Positions 1-12,169 of a DNA stretch of 64,000 bases are shown one piece after another. A program made the translations under genes and the position numbers. Numbering within the stretch: the stretch's first letter is position 1; every line of letters begins with the position of its first letter. This DNA comes from Amblyornis subalaris (lineage: Eukaryota; Chordata; Aves; Passeriformes; Ptilonorhynchidae): positions 1,872,837 through 1,936,836 of the forward strand of contig JACAXG010000032.1 in assembly GCA_018881555.1 (NCBI GenBank), given 5' to 3'. Under the pieces are notes generated by a model. It searched no databases. It was not told where the DNA came from and was given only the letters and a program-made list of their open reading frames with translations.

Positions 1-3000
1 AGGTTTTATTTATACAAGATCTGATTTTGTTTTCACTCTCTGCCTGAACAACACAGCCCTCCTTTTACTCCCTTTTGTCTTACATCTACTTAGGAGTACC
101 TGATATGATGTGCTTTTATCCCATGTGATGAATCTAACCACATTTCATGGTTCTATTGATATCCTAGTCGTGTGCTATCACGCTCCTCCCCTGGGCTGTG
201 CAATGTCCTCACTCAGCCCCCAGAGTCCCCCAAGGGACTCTGAAATACTTTGCTCTGTGTATCACAATACAGGCTGCTGTCTGTCTCTCATTTCTAATGG
301 TTCAAATTATTCTGGCCTCTCAAGATCATGGAGCAACTTGAGGTACAAATAGGGTTTTCTGCTACTCTACTTGAATGGTTTAAACCCCTTCTCTTGGTGC
401 TCAGTCTTCTTGTTAGATAATGCTCTGAGCCTGATGGGATAAACCGTGGGGTTCCTCAGCACTCTACTCTGGCTCCTCTGCTCTTTAGCATTCACTTGCT
501 GGGATCCCACATCCCTGTCTTATAAAAGTTTGATATCACTTAAGTGCTCCTCCCAGCTCATAAGGCAGTTGGGTCTTTGGTGGTTTTGCTGTGCTGGTAT
601 ATCCAGGCAGCGTCATCTTTACAGCTCTTCCATGAATGCTGGACATTTGAGGCTGCACACCAGAAAACTGGCTCAAGATCAACCTCCATAAAATGGGGGT
701 TTTACTGATAGAAAAAGCTCTGGTTTTCTGTTGGCAATTTTTACATTTTAATGATAATTCAGTTAATCACTTTAATGATAATACAAAACCTTGTGTTTTT
801 ATAATGTCCTGTTTCCCAAAGGATACAAAAGCACTTCACAAACACAATCTAATCTAATCCATCTCTTCCCCCAAGACTGAACTGCAGATTCCTTTGTAGT
901 GGAAAGAAGTGCCTGTCTAAGAACATAGAACAATGCTACTGAAGAATTTGGAATGGGAACCCTATAGAAGCATTTGAAGAATTACGATATGCTCATTGCT
1001 GTGTTCTGATGGGAAGTGGAAGGCAAAGTCACCTGGAAAAACAGCTGATGTTTTGTGATCNCTATTGGTGATGACAACACAGCTGCTGCTGCAGGAGCAA
1101 GGAAGAGGACAGTGTAATCTGGAGGAGGAGAGGTGATGGGGAGGTAAATCTGATATCCTGAAGCAACAGAAGGTAGAGGCTAATCGTGTGAAATGCAAAA
1201 TATTGCCAGTTTTCTGAAGTGAATCTTGGATATTGTGAAATATGCTCAACTAGAGTAGTTGAGAATAATTAATTAGAACATCCATTCTCTGGTTTGAAAA
1301 CAAAGCCTGTTTTTGTTCAAATTGACTCCAATCCAATAATTTCCCTCTTGCCCTCTTTCCTGGGGGAAAGGTAAATTGCTGTCATTTAATTTTCTTTTCT
1401 CTGATCTTTTGCACTGCCAGATAATGGCCATACTCAGACTGTCTGTGTCTAACTCACTTCTGTCAGTATGCTGTATTTTTACAAAGAAGACCAATAGTTC
1501 AGAATTTGGGTAAACAATGATCTCACACTCATGGGTGAGTGATAACACAACATGGTTGGATTGAATTTCTCTCTGTAGTTTGCAAACAGTTTATTTCCCA
1601 CCACTGTTTCTTGAAGCTCAAATAAGTTGATTATTGCACATTAGCACTTAATATGTGTGGTTTATGCTTGCCATATGAAAGGGGTTAATGCATCAGTGAA
1701 TGATGCTCCAAACATATGTTTAGAATGTCATTTAGTGTAGCTATAGTTATCCGCCCAAGAAAATATCAACAAACAAGACAGGTAATCACTATTCACCTTA
1801 ATTATTGTAATAACACATCCAATATTCAGGAACAGTCTGTCTGTGCTGTCCTTATTTATTTTATTACTGACACAGATCTTTGAAGATGTGTGATTAATTA
1901 ATGTTTTTACCAATATCTTCAGTATGTGTACTAATGGGAAGGGAAGTTATGACACTGAGTTTGCACTCACTTTTAGGTTCTGGGATATTCTCATTTTTCT
2001 TGTTTTTTCTTTTTTTTTTTTTTTTAACCACAGGAAGCTTTCTGACTTTTATAAAAATTTCCTTCTGCATTTTGGCATTAAGAAAGAATCTGTGGTCTGA
2101 GCCCCAGAAACCACTTGGCATCTTTCACTGAGCCACAAAATGGGCAATGAGGAATTCTGGCGTAGGAAAAGGAGGTGCTGATGCTTCTGTCCCTCTCAAG
2201 GTTGGCTCTGAGAGTCCATAAAGNTCTGGGGCTTCTGACCAACTTACAAGGAGCCTTGCATAGTCCAGGCAGTCCTAGGCCTATTTTAGATTGCACTTGA
2301 GATAGCTTGTATCCCCATCCATCTCCCAGGTGGTATAAAACTCACCACTTTTGCTCTATNGTCAGCTAACAGAGCATACAGTCTGCAGCCCATCTACAGG
2401 GTGTTTTAGGGACAATTAGATAGGGACAATTTGCCTTTTCAGACACACTCTCCGTTCTTCCCTTGATGCTTTCAGGTGGCTGTGTATGCTGGTAAATGCA
2501 CCCAGCACTATTCTGTGACCTGGCAGTCAGGTAGAGCAGAACAGACCATGATTGCACTACCAGACTTTGTAACCACCCAAAATAGGTCACTCTGCCCAAA
2601 CAGCTTTCCAGGAGTGGTTCCTGCTTCCTGTTAATGCCTTCATTATGGCCATGAGTTAACGAGCTTGTTAGCAGAAGCCAAAATCGTGCAAGCAACTAGT
2701 GTAACAATTTAGATGTGTAGATTTAGGCTCAGAGGTGATTATTGTAGATGGTCATTAAGTACATAGAGACAATGGTCAAGATTTATTAGTATAAATCACT
2801 CCATTGCCTCAATCACAATTTTTAACAAGGAACTTGGAGTAAAACAATCTTCTCTGTATTGCCAAGGAGGCAAAATATGCAGGAAACCAAACTTAAGGAT
2901 AGTTTGGGTCAAAAGATGATATTAGCACATCAGGGAAAAGTACAGAGGGCTGTGGTAAATGTCACGGAGCATGTGATCATCCTTATCACCATCNGAATGA

Positions 3001-3514
3001 GAGTGTGGGTAAAATTAATTTCTAGTACAGACTGAGCCAAACTGAAGGGATTATCAATGAAATTAGTTTTTGGAAAGAGGGGTTATTTTGTATTAAAGTC
3101 TTGTTTTATCTTAAAAGCTGAGCTTTGTGAGATGGCATAGATAAATCCTTTCAGTCTGGACACGTCCTTCAGTGCTGGTTGATGGCCCCACAGGAGGAGA
3201 AAATAAAGTATCAATGCAGAACAGAAAATGGCACTCATTAGTTTGTAATTAATGACAAGTGAGATAGGATAGCAAATGGAAGTGTGGGAGTGCTCAAGGG
3301 AATTCTTCTANGGCTCTTCCAAAAATATCATTTAGGTCTTTATGTTTCTGAATTATAGTGGAGCAATTGCATTGGTTAAATCACCAAATTTACCATGATG
3401 TTGATGATTCATCATAGGCTGTATTGAAAGAATGATCAGGAGCCTCGATTAAAATTTGTTCCCCCTGTGGTTGGTCTTGTGTGTAGGAAAAGGCAAGGTC
3501 AGCAGAAGGGGAAG
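1..3514. other. Single-copy AT-rich DNA, no gene recognised
   Basis: I see no exon-like frame with splice context and no recognisable repeat here. Open frames on both strands stay below about 110 codons and have no recognisable domain. The stretch contains a 16-base T run at 2010-2025, which accounts for a phenylalanine-rich frame across it, and isolated ambiguous bases at 1061, 2224, 2360, 2994 and 3311. Intergenic or intronic DNA is the best reading. Confidence 0.6.
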
Positions 3515-3668
3515 AAAAAGCATTTATTTCCTTATTTTATAGATCCACAAAGAGAGCGATGTAGTTTTCCCAAGGTCAGTCTGGAAGCCTATGGAAGTGT
3601 TTGAGAGACTCTTTCTCTTTGGGGACTAATTCAGTCCTTTACCTATAAGAACATCCTTCTCTCCTACA
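3515..3668 (-). repeat. MIR-like (CORE-SINE) ancient SINE relic
   Basis: Read on the plus strand, this has the order seen in an inverted MIR-type SINE. It starts with 'ttattttatagat' (the end of the SINE's 'atctgtaaaatggg' block), then a degenerate 'gagcgatgtagt..cccaaggtca' block (the inverted tRNA-like/core region), and ends 'cagtcctttacctataaga'. Divergence is high and indels are present, as expected for a repeat older than birds. Recognition is by eye from the family pattern, so the exact family is uncertain. Confidence 0.5.
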
Positions 3669-4665
3669 CTAACAGCTGAACACCACAACCTGTGTTTTCG
3701 GTGTCACACCAAGAAACACTGACCCAGTTAAGTGGAAAAAAGGAAAAGGTGCCTTAGAATGATTGAAGCTGAACATTATCTTTGTCTTGATCAAGGACAA
3801 AATGTAAATCTTCACTGAAGGTGTGAATTCTTAGCAACAAACACTTACAGTGAGAAAAGCATCCAGGAGATAAATGGAATTTATCTGACAGTGTAAGTTC
3901 AAACTAAAATCTAAAGTAATGCAGTGAACAATGTTTAACAAGATTTCAGTGACTCCTGGTGCCTTTATAATCTGCCTAGTCTTTTGAAAATGTTTCCTTT
4001 ATAAATGTTTATCCCAGCTGTCTAGTGAGATTAAGAGCTTTTCTCCTTGAGTGCCATGTTCGCCAACAGTCCGGGATTTATTTGCATTGGCAGTTCCTCT
4101 GGCATCAAAGGTGTGGTNACTGCCCCAGGCTGTCATCTTCAAGGGGTCATCCAGTTAATTCCCACAGGAACAGCTGAGTCTTATCTCTTCGTTTTGGGAG
4201 AGCTCAATCTCACTGCCGATGAAAGCGCGCATTTGNTCAGTGGTCAGGCAGGCCAGTTGCCCTTTACAGTTTGTTCACACATCATGCTTGAATCTTGACC
4301 CACAGAGCTGGTTGCCTTCCATGGGGTGCTATCTGAGACGCCTCACAGCGCCCATGGCTACTGCACAGGCTGGCAGATGTGTTGCAATCCACAGGGAACC
4401 TGTGTCCTTCGGGACTGGCAGGTGGACTCCTGAAATGCCTGCAATAGCGTAAGATGTTTATGTTGGAGTGGCCCAGGGGCTGGGCATTTCAAGGTCTTTT
4501 TAGATTTCCCTGACTGCACTAAGTAGCAGCATGATTCAGTTANGTAACCAGGACACATAATGACACACTGAGAGACCACAGTGTATCCTGACTATTTTCC
4601 AGCTGCTTCTGCTGAAAAAGGGNGCTCTTGTGCAAAGGCATGTGCAAAGCAAACTCAGAATTTTA
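3669..4665. other. Unassigned stretch with a locally GC-richer segment
   Basis: The first 350 bases are AT-rich and featureless. Positions about 4030-4600 are richer in G+C than the surroundings and hold overlapping open frames of 70-83 codons on both strands, interrupted by ambiguous bases at 4118, 4236 and 4543. No domain, splice-site pair or known repeat is recognisable. It could be an old LTR or another unclassified element, but I see no terminal repeats or target duplication to support that. Confidence 0.4.
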
Positions 4666-4797
4666 CCCCAACACTGGGCACTTTCCAGCTTTGGTTGGAC
4701 ATCGTGCTGGGCCATCTTGTCTAGACTGTGAGCTTGCCAAGAAAGGTTGANTCAGATGATCCTTGACATACCTTTCAACCCGGCATTCTATGATTCA
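4666..4797 (+). mobile_element. CR1 LINE, 3'-terminal fragment
   Basis: This is a severely 5'-truncated CR1 copy. The 'ggttggacatcgtgctggg' segment, the 'ttgccaagaaaggttga' block and the terminal 'cattctatgattc' are characteristic of one CR1 3' UTR subfamily, different from the one at 9.46 kb. An ambiguous base falls at 4751. No coding part remains. The left end is approximate because the 5' side fades into unassigned sequence. Confidence 0.8.
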
Positions 4798-5076
4798 GGA
4801 TCAATTCTGAAATTTCCTTTTTATAAGCTACTGTGGTGAGACTCCAAAGTTTGACTGAACACAGAATTTCAGTGCCTGCACAGGACACTGGAATTGAGTA
4901 AGTATCTCCAAAATTCAGACTCAGGCTATTGTCAGTTGTCCTCCCATACTGTAGCAGGACAACTACTATTCAAGAATAAAATACTGTACACCAGAGTTGC
5001 ATATAATCACTGCAAATTCATAATCATAACCAGACACATAATCATCAAATGATCTTTAAAAAATAATGTGGTTAAT

Positions 5077-5292
5077 TCCTCCTGCCATAGGCAGGGACAC
5101 CTTCTACTAGACCAGTTTGTTCAAAATCCCATCCAATCTGGCCTTGAACACTTCCAGGGATGAGGCAGCCACAGCTTCTCTGGGCAACCTGTGCCAGTGT
5201 CTCACCACCCTCAGCACAGAAAATTTCTTCCTTGTATCCAATCTAAATCTGCTGTCTTTTTAATGCTGAGGATAAGAAGCTTTTTTGTCCAT
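5077..5292 (-). mobile_element. CR1 LINE, inverted 3' UTR fragment
   Basis: On the plus strand the copy runs from the 3' end backwards: 'gcagggacaccttctacta', 'ggccttgaacacttccagg', 'cttctctgggcaacctgtg', then 'aatttcttcc' followed by 'atccaatctaaatct'. This is the reverse complement of the common avian CR1 3' UTR. The terminal repeat of the element is missing, and the copy stops within the 3' UTR at the right, so it is truncated at both ends. No coding sequence is present. Confidence 0.9.
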
Positions 5293-8200
5293 GACTGAAT
5301 GGATCTCTCTCTGAAGTAAATCCTTTGTTCAAGTACGAGGTATGGGATCAGGTGCTGGACTTGTGAGTTAAACTGCTATACAGTCTCTTAAATGGGATGT
5401 TGAACTAGATTACTGCAAGCATTGCTCTGCTTTTAGCTTTGATAGTTAGTCAAGAGTAAGATCAATGCTAATATAGAGATTTTTAGCATTGCAGGTGGAA
5501 ATTTGCCATGTAAATGCAAAATGAAATCAATTCTAATCATGTGCTTATATGAAGACAGACACCTAAATGCCAAGGCTTGATGTTAGCAACGTGGACAGGA
5601 AGACTACCCATAAGTATTATAGCAAAAATTGAATTTTAGCTCCAAACCACAATAGTTAAAAAAAGATTTTGACAATGCCAAGAACTTGGTAACTTGGAGC
5701 ATAAATTGATTTATGACCTATATAAGAAGCGGATTCACTGGGGTAGGTTATCACATCAAAGCTATTAAAAGATTTATTTTTCTTCCTCCAAAATAGGTGA
5801 TGCTGTTAAATGTCATTGGGGACCCAGGATTAGATGGACCTCTGACTAGATCAGGAAAGTAATTCTTCCATCAGGTATTCAAGATAGAGAAATTTTCCTT
5901 AGGCTTTGGACAGAATTTAACTCCTTAAGTTGAAAGTTTACTTTTTCTGTGTTATGAGTTAGAAATTGGCTGTTACCTTCAGAAATAAGACACTGCTGCA
6001 TTAATCAATTCTACCTTGCCAACGGCATTTACAGGGTTAATGTTTTCTGAATACTCCACCTGGTAAATTACTGCTCCTACACTCAGCTCAAACTCAATTT
6101 CATTCCTTCAAGGTTTCAGTAATCGTATCACCAAGCAATAGCTGAGTTGAAGTTTCCTTTGAATCTGAAATTGTATAATTGAACTTTTGAACTGAAGTCC
6201 ACCCATCACTTTCTAGCCACACTCCTTGGTGACAGAGATATTTTTCTTTAGTTTGATGATAACTGATTACTAAACCNTTGGCTTTTTCTTTACTTTTAAT
6301 GCACCACACGGTGTATTTGTTTGTGATTTTACCTCAACCACAGTAATCTATTATCATTGGTACTACTCCTTGCATTTACAACCCACCTTTCACTGCAGGC
6401 TTTCTAAGCACTTGAGAAGCATTAAGCTCAATAAGAGGTCTATAATGAAGATAAACAGTTACATTGTTATATGTCTAGGGCAGAGACTGTAATTTTCCAT
6501 ATCTTACCAAAGCACCACGGAATACTGAGCTGATTGGCCTCTAAAGCACTATTTCTCTAGGCACTATTGCTGAATAAGAAACAATAATGTGTCAACATAA
6601 AATATATGAGGAAACTGAGGCACCAAGAGCCACTACAGAAATTTTCAAAATCTGGACATTCCCAAATTTCTTAAGATTAAAGACAACACATGAAAGGACA
6701 CAAAGCAGCACTTGACATACTTTATAGATACACTTTCTCTACTCCAGTAGTAGTGTAAAATAAGAAGGGACTCTCTTAGTCTAAGACAACATAATACTTT
6801 TAAACTATCTCTGCAACAGTTTTGTATCTGTTATCTCATTTTTATTTTTTTTAGTTTCCCTTTCCTGTCATTAGGAAAAATGGATACCCTTGGAAACGGA
6901 ATAAACTATTTGTAACAGGTGCATTATATTAAACCCTGCTTTTGTTTTCCAGTCCTGTTAGGCACTGTGCTTAAGAAGAGATGTTTTTCTACCTAGATAG
7001 ACCATCAAAACATCTCCTAACACATGTGGGTTGAGATCTCCAAGTAGAGAGCAAGGGGAAGGTTGCCTGACTCTCAGTCTAGAGCCCAGCCAGGTCTGTG
7101 TAGTTACTCACACAGACCAATATCAGAAAATCTTCCTCATGATGCTTTGCAAATGCATTTCATTCTTAAGGTAGAAAAAAGATGGAGATCATAGGGATTT
7201 GGGACTTAGGATCCAGGTGTAGTGTCTGGCTGAGGGGCTCAGTGCGAATAAATAATGCACTTTTTGTTGGTTACAACAATATTTTGAGCTTATTTATTTC
7301 AAAGCCTTTTCAAAAGACACCTTCAGCTATCACATGGTTAGTTTGGTTTTTCTTCTGGGTTATGCCTGATATAGCACACTGATCACAGGAGAGAGCTGAA
7401 AAATGCTGATGCTTTCAGCTGCTGCTTGGGGTGTTTTTTTAAAACACTGCTTGGCTACCATATATGCCAAAATGGTTCTTTACAACCCAGTAAGTATTGA
7501 AAAGCTTCATCCACAAGGGATTTCCATATGCATAAGGGAGCATGAGACAGTGGCCAGGTCACTTGTGAAGTGAAGGAAGCTATTAGTTCCAGGACAGATA
7601 TGACTGTGGAAGTAGCACCCTGATATTTGCAGTTGTAGTCACAGAGCTCAGCTACAAATAGGCAGTAATGGAATGGCAGAGTAAAGGTATCTTTAGAGGG
7701 AAAAGCTTATGCCACCANGGGAAAAACATTCAAAACCGACAGCAAAAATGTTGGCTGATCAGCATAATGCTGCAAATTAAGTTAGCAATGCTTCCCCTAC
7801 TTTCTTATTTGGATCTACAGCTGTCTTGGCTCACCATCTTTAAGACAATACAGTCATTGCATGGGACTCAGCGAGAATGGCGAGCTTCCACCAGCCTCCT
7901 CTGAGTTAGTCATCAGTTTGATGATGATGGTGGCTCATCGATGAACATATTCTTTTGCTTCTTTTGATTTACTTGAGTCAGATGGAGACCACGAAATCAT
8001 TTAAATGGATGTTGATTTCCCAGTGATGCTAGCTTTGGATTTATACTGGTGCACTTAAAACTGTTACCTGGCTTCCAGCTGACTTTGGGGACAGCAGGTG
8101 ATAAGAGATAAAAAAACCCCCACACAAATCAACCAAAAATAAAACAAAAACCCCACCACTATCTAAGGAATGCAGCAGGTCGTATTTTATTAGATTTTTT

Positions 8201-9229
8201 AGGTCTCTGAATAATTTTTGGGTAGTATTTTCAAACATGATCTCTTAAGAAGGGACCTAATTTGGNTACTCGAGTCTTTCAACAAATCTCCCAGGGCTTT
8301 TCTTATGGTCAGTGGAGAGAATGAGAGTGCAGAGCACGACTGAACGTATTCTCAGTCACTCTTGGGAGAAGGACGTTCTAAGCTTTTGGTCTTTGTGCCA
8401 GTTCATTGTGTGTGTGTAGCACAACATAAAAAGAGCCTTGTTCCTCTTGGAGTCCTTACACACTTCTGTAGAAGGAGCAGGTAATCCCAGTGATTCATTA
8501 CAAACCATGTGTGCACCCATTTGAATATTTGGGTGTGCAAATAAACCATGGTGCCCTACTAAGGTTTCAGAAATGGACTTGGTTGTCCGTAGAGGGTGCA
8601 GCCTCTGAGAAATACTGCTCTATTGGAGTACCATCCTGACACTCCAACAGCTTTAAAAAATNTCCTTTCCTTTCTCATTATTATTAAATAGCACACTTTC
8701 CTCCTTTGATCAGGGAATAGCCCTCTACATCTGACTCCATCACCTTTCTGACTCCTGCACTACTGAAGGGCAGAACAGTGAGTTAACCATCTGTATTGGG
8801 AATTTTTCTTGCAATTCATTGTGTCCATATTCTGTTCTTTTATGAATATAAATGCCATAGAATATCTGGGTCAATGATGTCTAAAGTTCTTTTGCTCGCA
8901 TCTTTAATTGACTAAACTTAAAACAGGCCCTTTTCTGAACTTCTTTGGGCTGTATTGACAGCAATTTCTTTTAAAGAAAATGTCAGGGAATCTTGATTTC
9001 AGGATTGAAAACACTTTATGTCTTATATGTGTCTTAAACCATTTTACTGGAATGGGGCTTGAAATGCACACACTGCTGAAAATTTGAATGTTTGGGTCTG
9101 TTTTCCACTTTGTTCCTCCTTGTCTGTGTTTTTAAACTTTTGAAAGAAGAAAAATTTTATGCTCTCTCTCTGGTACCATTTGAATTCATTTATAGACTGT
9201 TAGGATCTCACAGAGATTTACAATACTAA
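5293..9229. other. Single-copy AT-rich DNA, no gene recognised
   Basis: Nearly 4 kb without a recognisable gene or well-preserved repeat. A 'gaggaaactgaggca' motif near 6608 resembles the MIR-type SINE (minus strand), but the flanks do not extend the match. Open frames are at most about 80 codons and show no domain. Ambiguous bases lie at 6277, 7718, 8266 and 8662. Confidence 0.55.
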
Positions 9230-9402
9230 TTAATTAACTTTCACATTTCCCATGGGCTGTAGGTAAAGATTATTATCCCCATCTTACAGGGGTCACTGGT
9301 GCTCTCCTCTTATTCAACCTTGTGTAAATCAGCAATACCACCACTAAAATCAATTGTGGTATACTGCAGTAGAATTGATATGAGTCAGGGAAGAATCTGG
9401 TC
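9230..9402. repeat. Ancient amniote interspersed repeat relic
   Basis: A 'tattatccccatcttacag' block at about 9273-9292 is followed by 'tgtgtaaatcagcaatacc' and an 'agaatctggtcc' end. This order is seen in very old interspersed repeats shared by birds and other amniotes. The 'gtgtaaatcag' core recurs at about 42126 and, more weakly, near 27490. The copy is heavily diverged and I do not assign a family name. It lies just upstream of a younger forward CR1. Confidence 0.35.
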
Positions 9403-9454
9403 CAGAAAATGTAAGGCCTGAGCTTAAATGGGCTTAGTTGTTTCCTTCACGAGA

Positions 9455-9778
9455 CTTCAGTACCTGAGGGGAGCCTACAAGAAAAATGGAGAGAAACTAT
9501 AGACAAGAGCATGACAGGACAAGGGGGAATGGCTTCAAATGAAAAGAGAGTAGGTTTAGATTGGATATTAGGAAGAAATTCTTTACTGTGAGAGTGATAG
9601 GGCACTGGAACAAGTTGCCCAGAGAAGTTGTGGGTGCTCCATCCCTGGAAGTGTTCAAGGCCAGCTTGGATGGAGCTCTGAGCAACCTGGTCTAGTGGAC
9701 ACTGCGCATGGCAGGGAGGTTGGAGCTGGATGAGCTTTAAGGTCCCTTCCACCCAGACTGTTCTATGACTTTGAGAGA
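9455..9778 (+). mobile_element. CR1 LINE, 3' end with C-terminal coding remnant
   Basis: The copy starts at 'cagtacctgaggggagccta', the end of the CR1 ORF2 region, and runs through the 3' UTR ('gttgcccagagaagttgtgg', 'catccctggaagtgttcaag') to 'ttctatgact' at about 9772. A few bases are missing around 9512 relative to the copy at 23.1 kb. The minus-strand frame of 158 codons across this region is only the antisense of the repeat. The 5' side is truncated, as is usual for CR1. Confidence 0.93.
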
Positions 9779-10334
9779 TGAATAGGGAGGAGGGCTTCGT
9801 GCAGGACATGTTGGATGTGGGGTCTATTGATGACCTGGAAGACTGATGGTCTGGAAGAGCCCATACAATTGGGGACTGAGGGACACCCAGCTCCTGCAGC
9901 ATTCCTTGGGAACAGAGGCACACTCAACAGTGACACTTCGCAAAGATGCTCCAACCAGCTGTCTGCACACAACTTGGCTACTTGCAAGCCTTCAAAAGGG
10001 TCCATGAGCTGGGACAGGAGATCCACAGGCTAAGTGCAGAGAGACAAGAAGTGAAGCTGTCAGGGATTTTGTAGAAGCCTGGTCCTCTTCCAGGATTTGA
10101 GATGAGATCTGAGTGTGATCAGCCGGTGCCTACCCACAGTGATGGTGTGATTCACAGCCAGTGCAAATACAGCTTTGAGAACAGATGCCACCCTTTCCAT
10201 TCATAACAGAGTACTTTGGCAGGCTCTGCCCGGGATAAGAAGCACCTTCTCTGTGCCTGCAAGAAACAACAGTGTTGGCAAGGCATGTTTCTAACGGCTT
10301 TGTTAGTTTGGGAACAGACTGGTCAGTACTTTTC
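9779..10334. other. Unassigned stretch, no gene recognised
   Basis: Moderately GC-rich sequence following the CR1 end. Frames of 72 and 87 codons occur on opposite strands over 9763-10033 and have no recognisable domain or splice context. Nothing further can be supported. Confidence 0.45.
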
Positions 10335-10440
10335 AAGTCTAAGCCCAAAATAACTTCTCCAAGGTCAGACAACAGAACAAGAAATAAATATCGGCTCCCA
10401 TATGTTGGCTCTTGCTTTTGGATTCTTTCCCCGACTAAGT
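10335..10440 (-). repeat. Possible MIR-like SINE relic
   Basis: The plus strand shows 'taacttctccaaggtcagac' followed by 'aacagaacaagaaataaat' and a 'ttggctcttgcttttggatt' stretch. That order fits the middle and 5' part of an inverted MIR-type SINE. Divergence is high and the ends are not definable, so the call is tentative. Confidence 0.3.
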
Positions 10441-11179
10441 CTTTCATTTAATGCTCTTGGTCTTGAACTATGCCTGGTGGAGGTTTGTTTCTGGACTCTC
10501 CACAGCAGCTGTATTTATTGTGGCTCCACAGGCACCTCTTGATCTGTCTCTCCCAGTGGAATTGTCTATCAGCAATTTTTATGGGCTTCTTGATTTAGAA
10601 TATGTATTATGAACTTTGGGAGCACTCTCTGAACAAAGACTTGTTTATGGTGCTCACGTCATTCTTAGTTCAGAGTGTTTATGAGCCCAAGTCTCCCTGT
10701 CACTATATTAATTCGGAATAATATAGATCTCTTTCTTCTGTGTTCTAGCATTTTCCTACTCATCCAGGAGTCACACCAACTATCCAAGTCCTAAAAATTT
10801 TCTCATTAAGATATTTTGCACCTTTCTTCACTAAATCTGGCAAGTGCAATAAGACAAGTCCTTCGATTTACATGCTGGACATGCATCTGGACATTTTATC
10901 TACTCCTTCCATTAATTTACTGTTGCTTTTGCCTGATTATATTGGTGTTATCTCTGACTGCTTGAAAGATAAGGCTAGCAAATAAGATTAAAAATAAACA
11001 CAATTATTTTTAAAAGCCTTTTGTGCATACATAGTTTTTGAAATCTTGGTACAATTAAGCCCTTTTTTTCTTCAAAGAATTCCACATAAGGCATATTATC
11101 ATTATTACCTGAACCTTACTGAGGGCCATTCTTTCAGCTGGTGGTCCCATGATGCGAGGTGCGGTGTGAAGAAAGGAGA
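10441..11179. other. AT-rich DNA, nothing recognised
   Basis: No repeat, exon or RNA gene is recognisable. The sequence is AT-rich, with T- and A-rich patches near 10985-11070. Confidence 0.5.
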
Positions 11180-11345
11180 AAATACATCTTGAATAGACAG
11201 AGGATGTGTTTTGACCCCTGTTTTACCGATAGGAAATAGGAGCAGGGATGTGCCCTAGATTGCCAGGACACCTGAGGCAAGATAGAAATTCAGTGTTCTC
11301 TTGAGTCCCAGTCTAATACCTCAACCATTTGACCAGGATCCCTCT
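11180..11345 (-). repeat. MIR-like (CORE-SINE) ancient SINE relic
   Basis: The block 'cccctgttttaccgatagga' is followed by 'tgccctagattgccaggaca' and then by 'gtcccagtctaatacctcaa' with 'ccatttgaccagg'. This is the order of an inverted MIR-type SINE, ending in the reverse complement of its tRNA-related head. Many substitutions mark it as old. Confidence 0.55.
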
Positions 11346-12153
11346 GAAAAATGGTGTTTATGAAATTCCAAGAGCCTGGTTGTCCAGCCCAGCCATGTCA
11401 GGACACTGCCTGCAGTGGGGAATGGGAAATAAGGGCTTCTGTGGGCCTTGTGCAGGCTGCATCCTTGCAGTTGGCATAGCAGATGCTGCCACTTGTTTTA
11501 TTGATGTATGCAACTTGAAGGGACGAGGTGTAGTAATATTTTCTACTTCTTTCTCCGTATGGCCGTAATTTCTCCACTGTCTCACCCTTGGCTCTGTCAG
11601 CTGTCCCTGTCACTGGGCCACCTGCAGCTCCTGGTGTGTTTCTCCAGCAGTAGTGGTGGGCTGGTGCAGCCTCAGCATTGATTCACTGTGTGGGAAACTG
11701 CCTCCCAGCCGAGCCTGGCTGGATCTTCCAGTGCAGCCAAAGGCACATCTATCCCCATAGCAAAGGTGCCACGGGAGATTTGTGTCATCACCTGAATGTG
11801 ACAGTTCACAGGTGAAGGTGTTTTGGTCCAAGATGCCTCTGCAAACGTCAGCAGCAGCGTGTCATCAGATGTACTGTTTTGAGGGTAGCACCATTCCCCA
11901 GTCCCTTGATATAAAGATTTATCACAGCTCATTGCTCAGTCCCACAGACNAGAACCCAAGTGCAGGCTGAGGAGGCACAGGGAGTCTGATGAGGGCTGGA
12001 GGAGAGGTTACAGATTTCACAGTCCTTTTTAANGCAAGGTTCTCTGATAGACATCTCATACAAACACTGTGTGCTACTGGGCTCAGTAACAGTGTGATAA
12101 AACTATTTGGNCAATTCCTTTTTCCCTACCTACATGTCGGTCACCGTTTGCAC

Positions 12154-12169
12154 TTTTTTTTTTTTTTTT
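12154..12169. repeat. Poly(T) tract, 16 bases
   Basis: Uninterrupted run of T followed by 'aaattttctg'. No retroelement is recognisable on either side. It is likely a simple-sequence expansion. Confidence 0.85.

Noticed and set aside
9447..9923. 158-codon minus-strand open frame
   Set aside because: Antisense to the CR1 at 9455-9778. A similar frame appears over the related CR1 at 23.7 kb.
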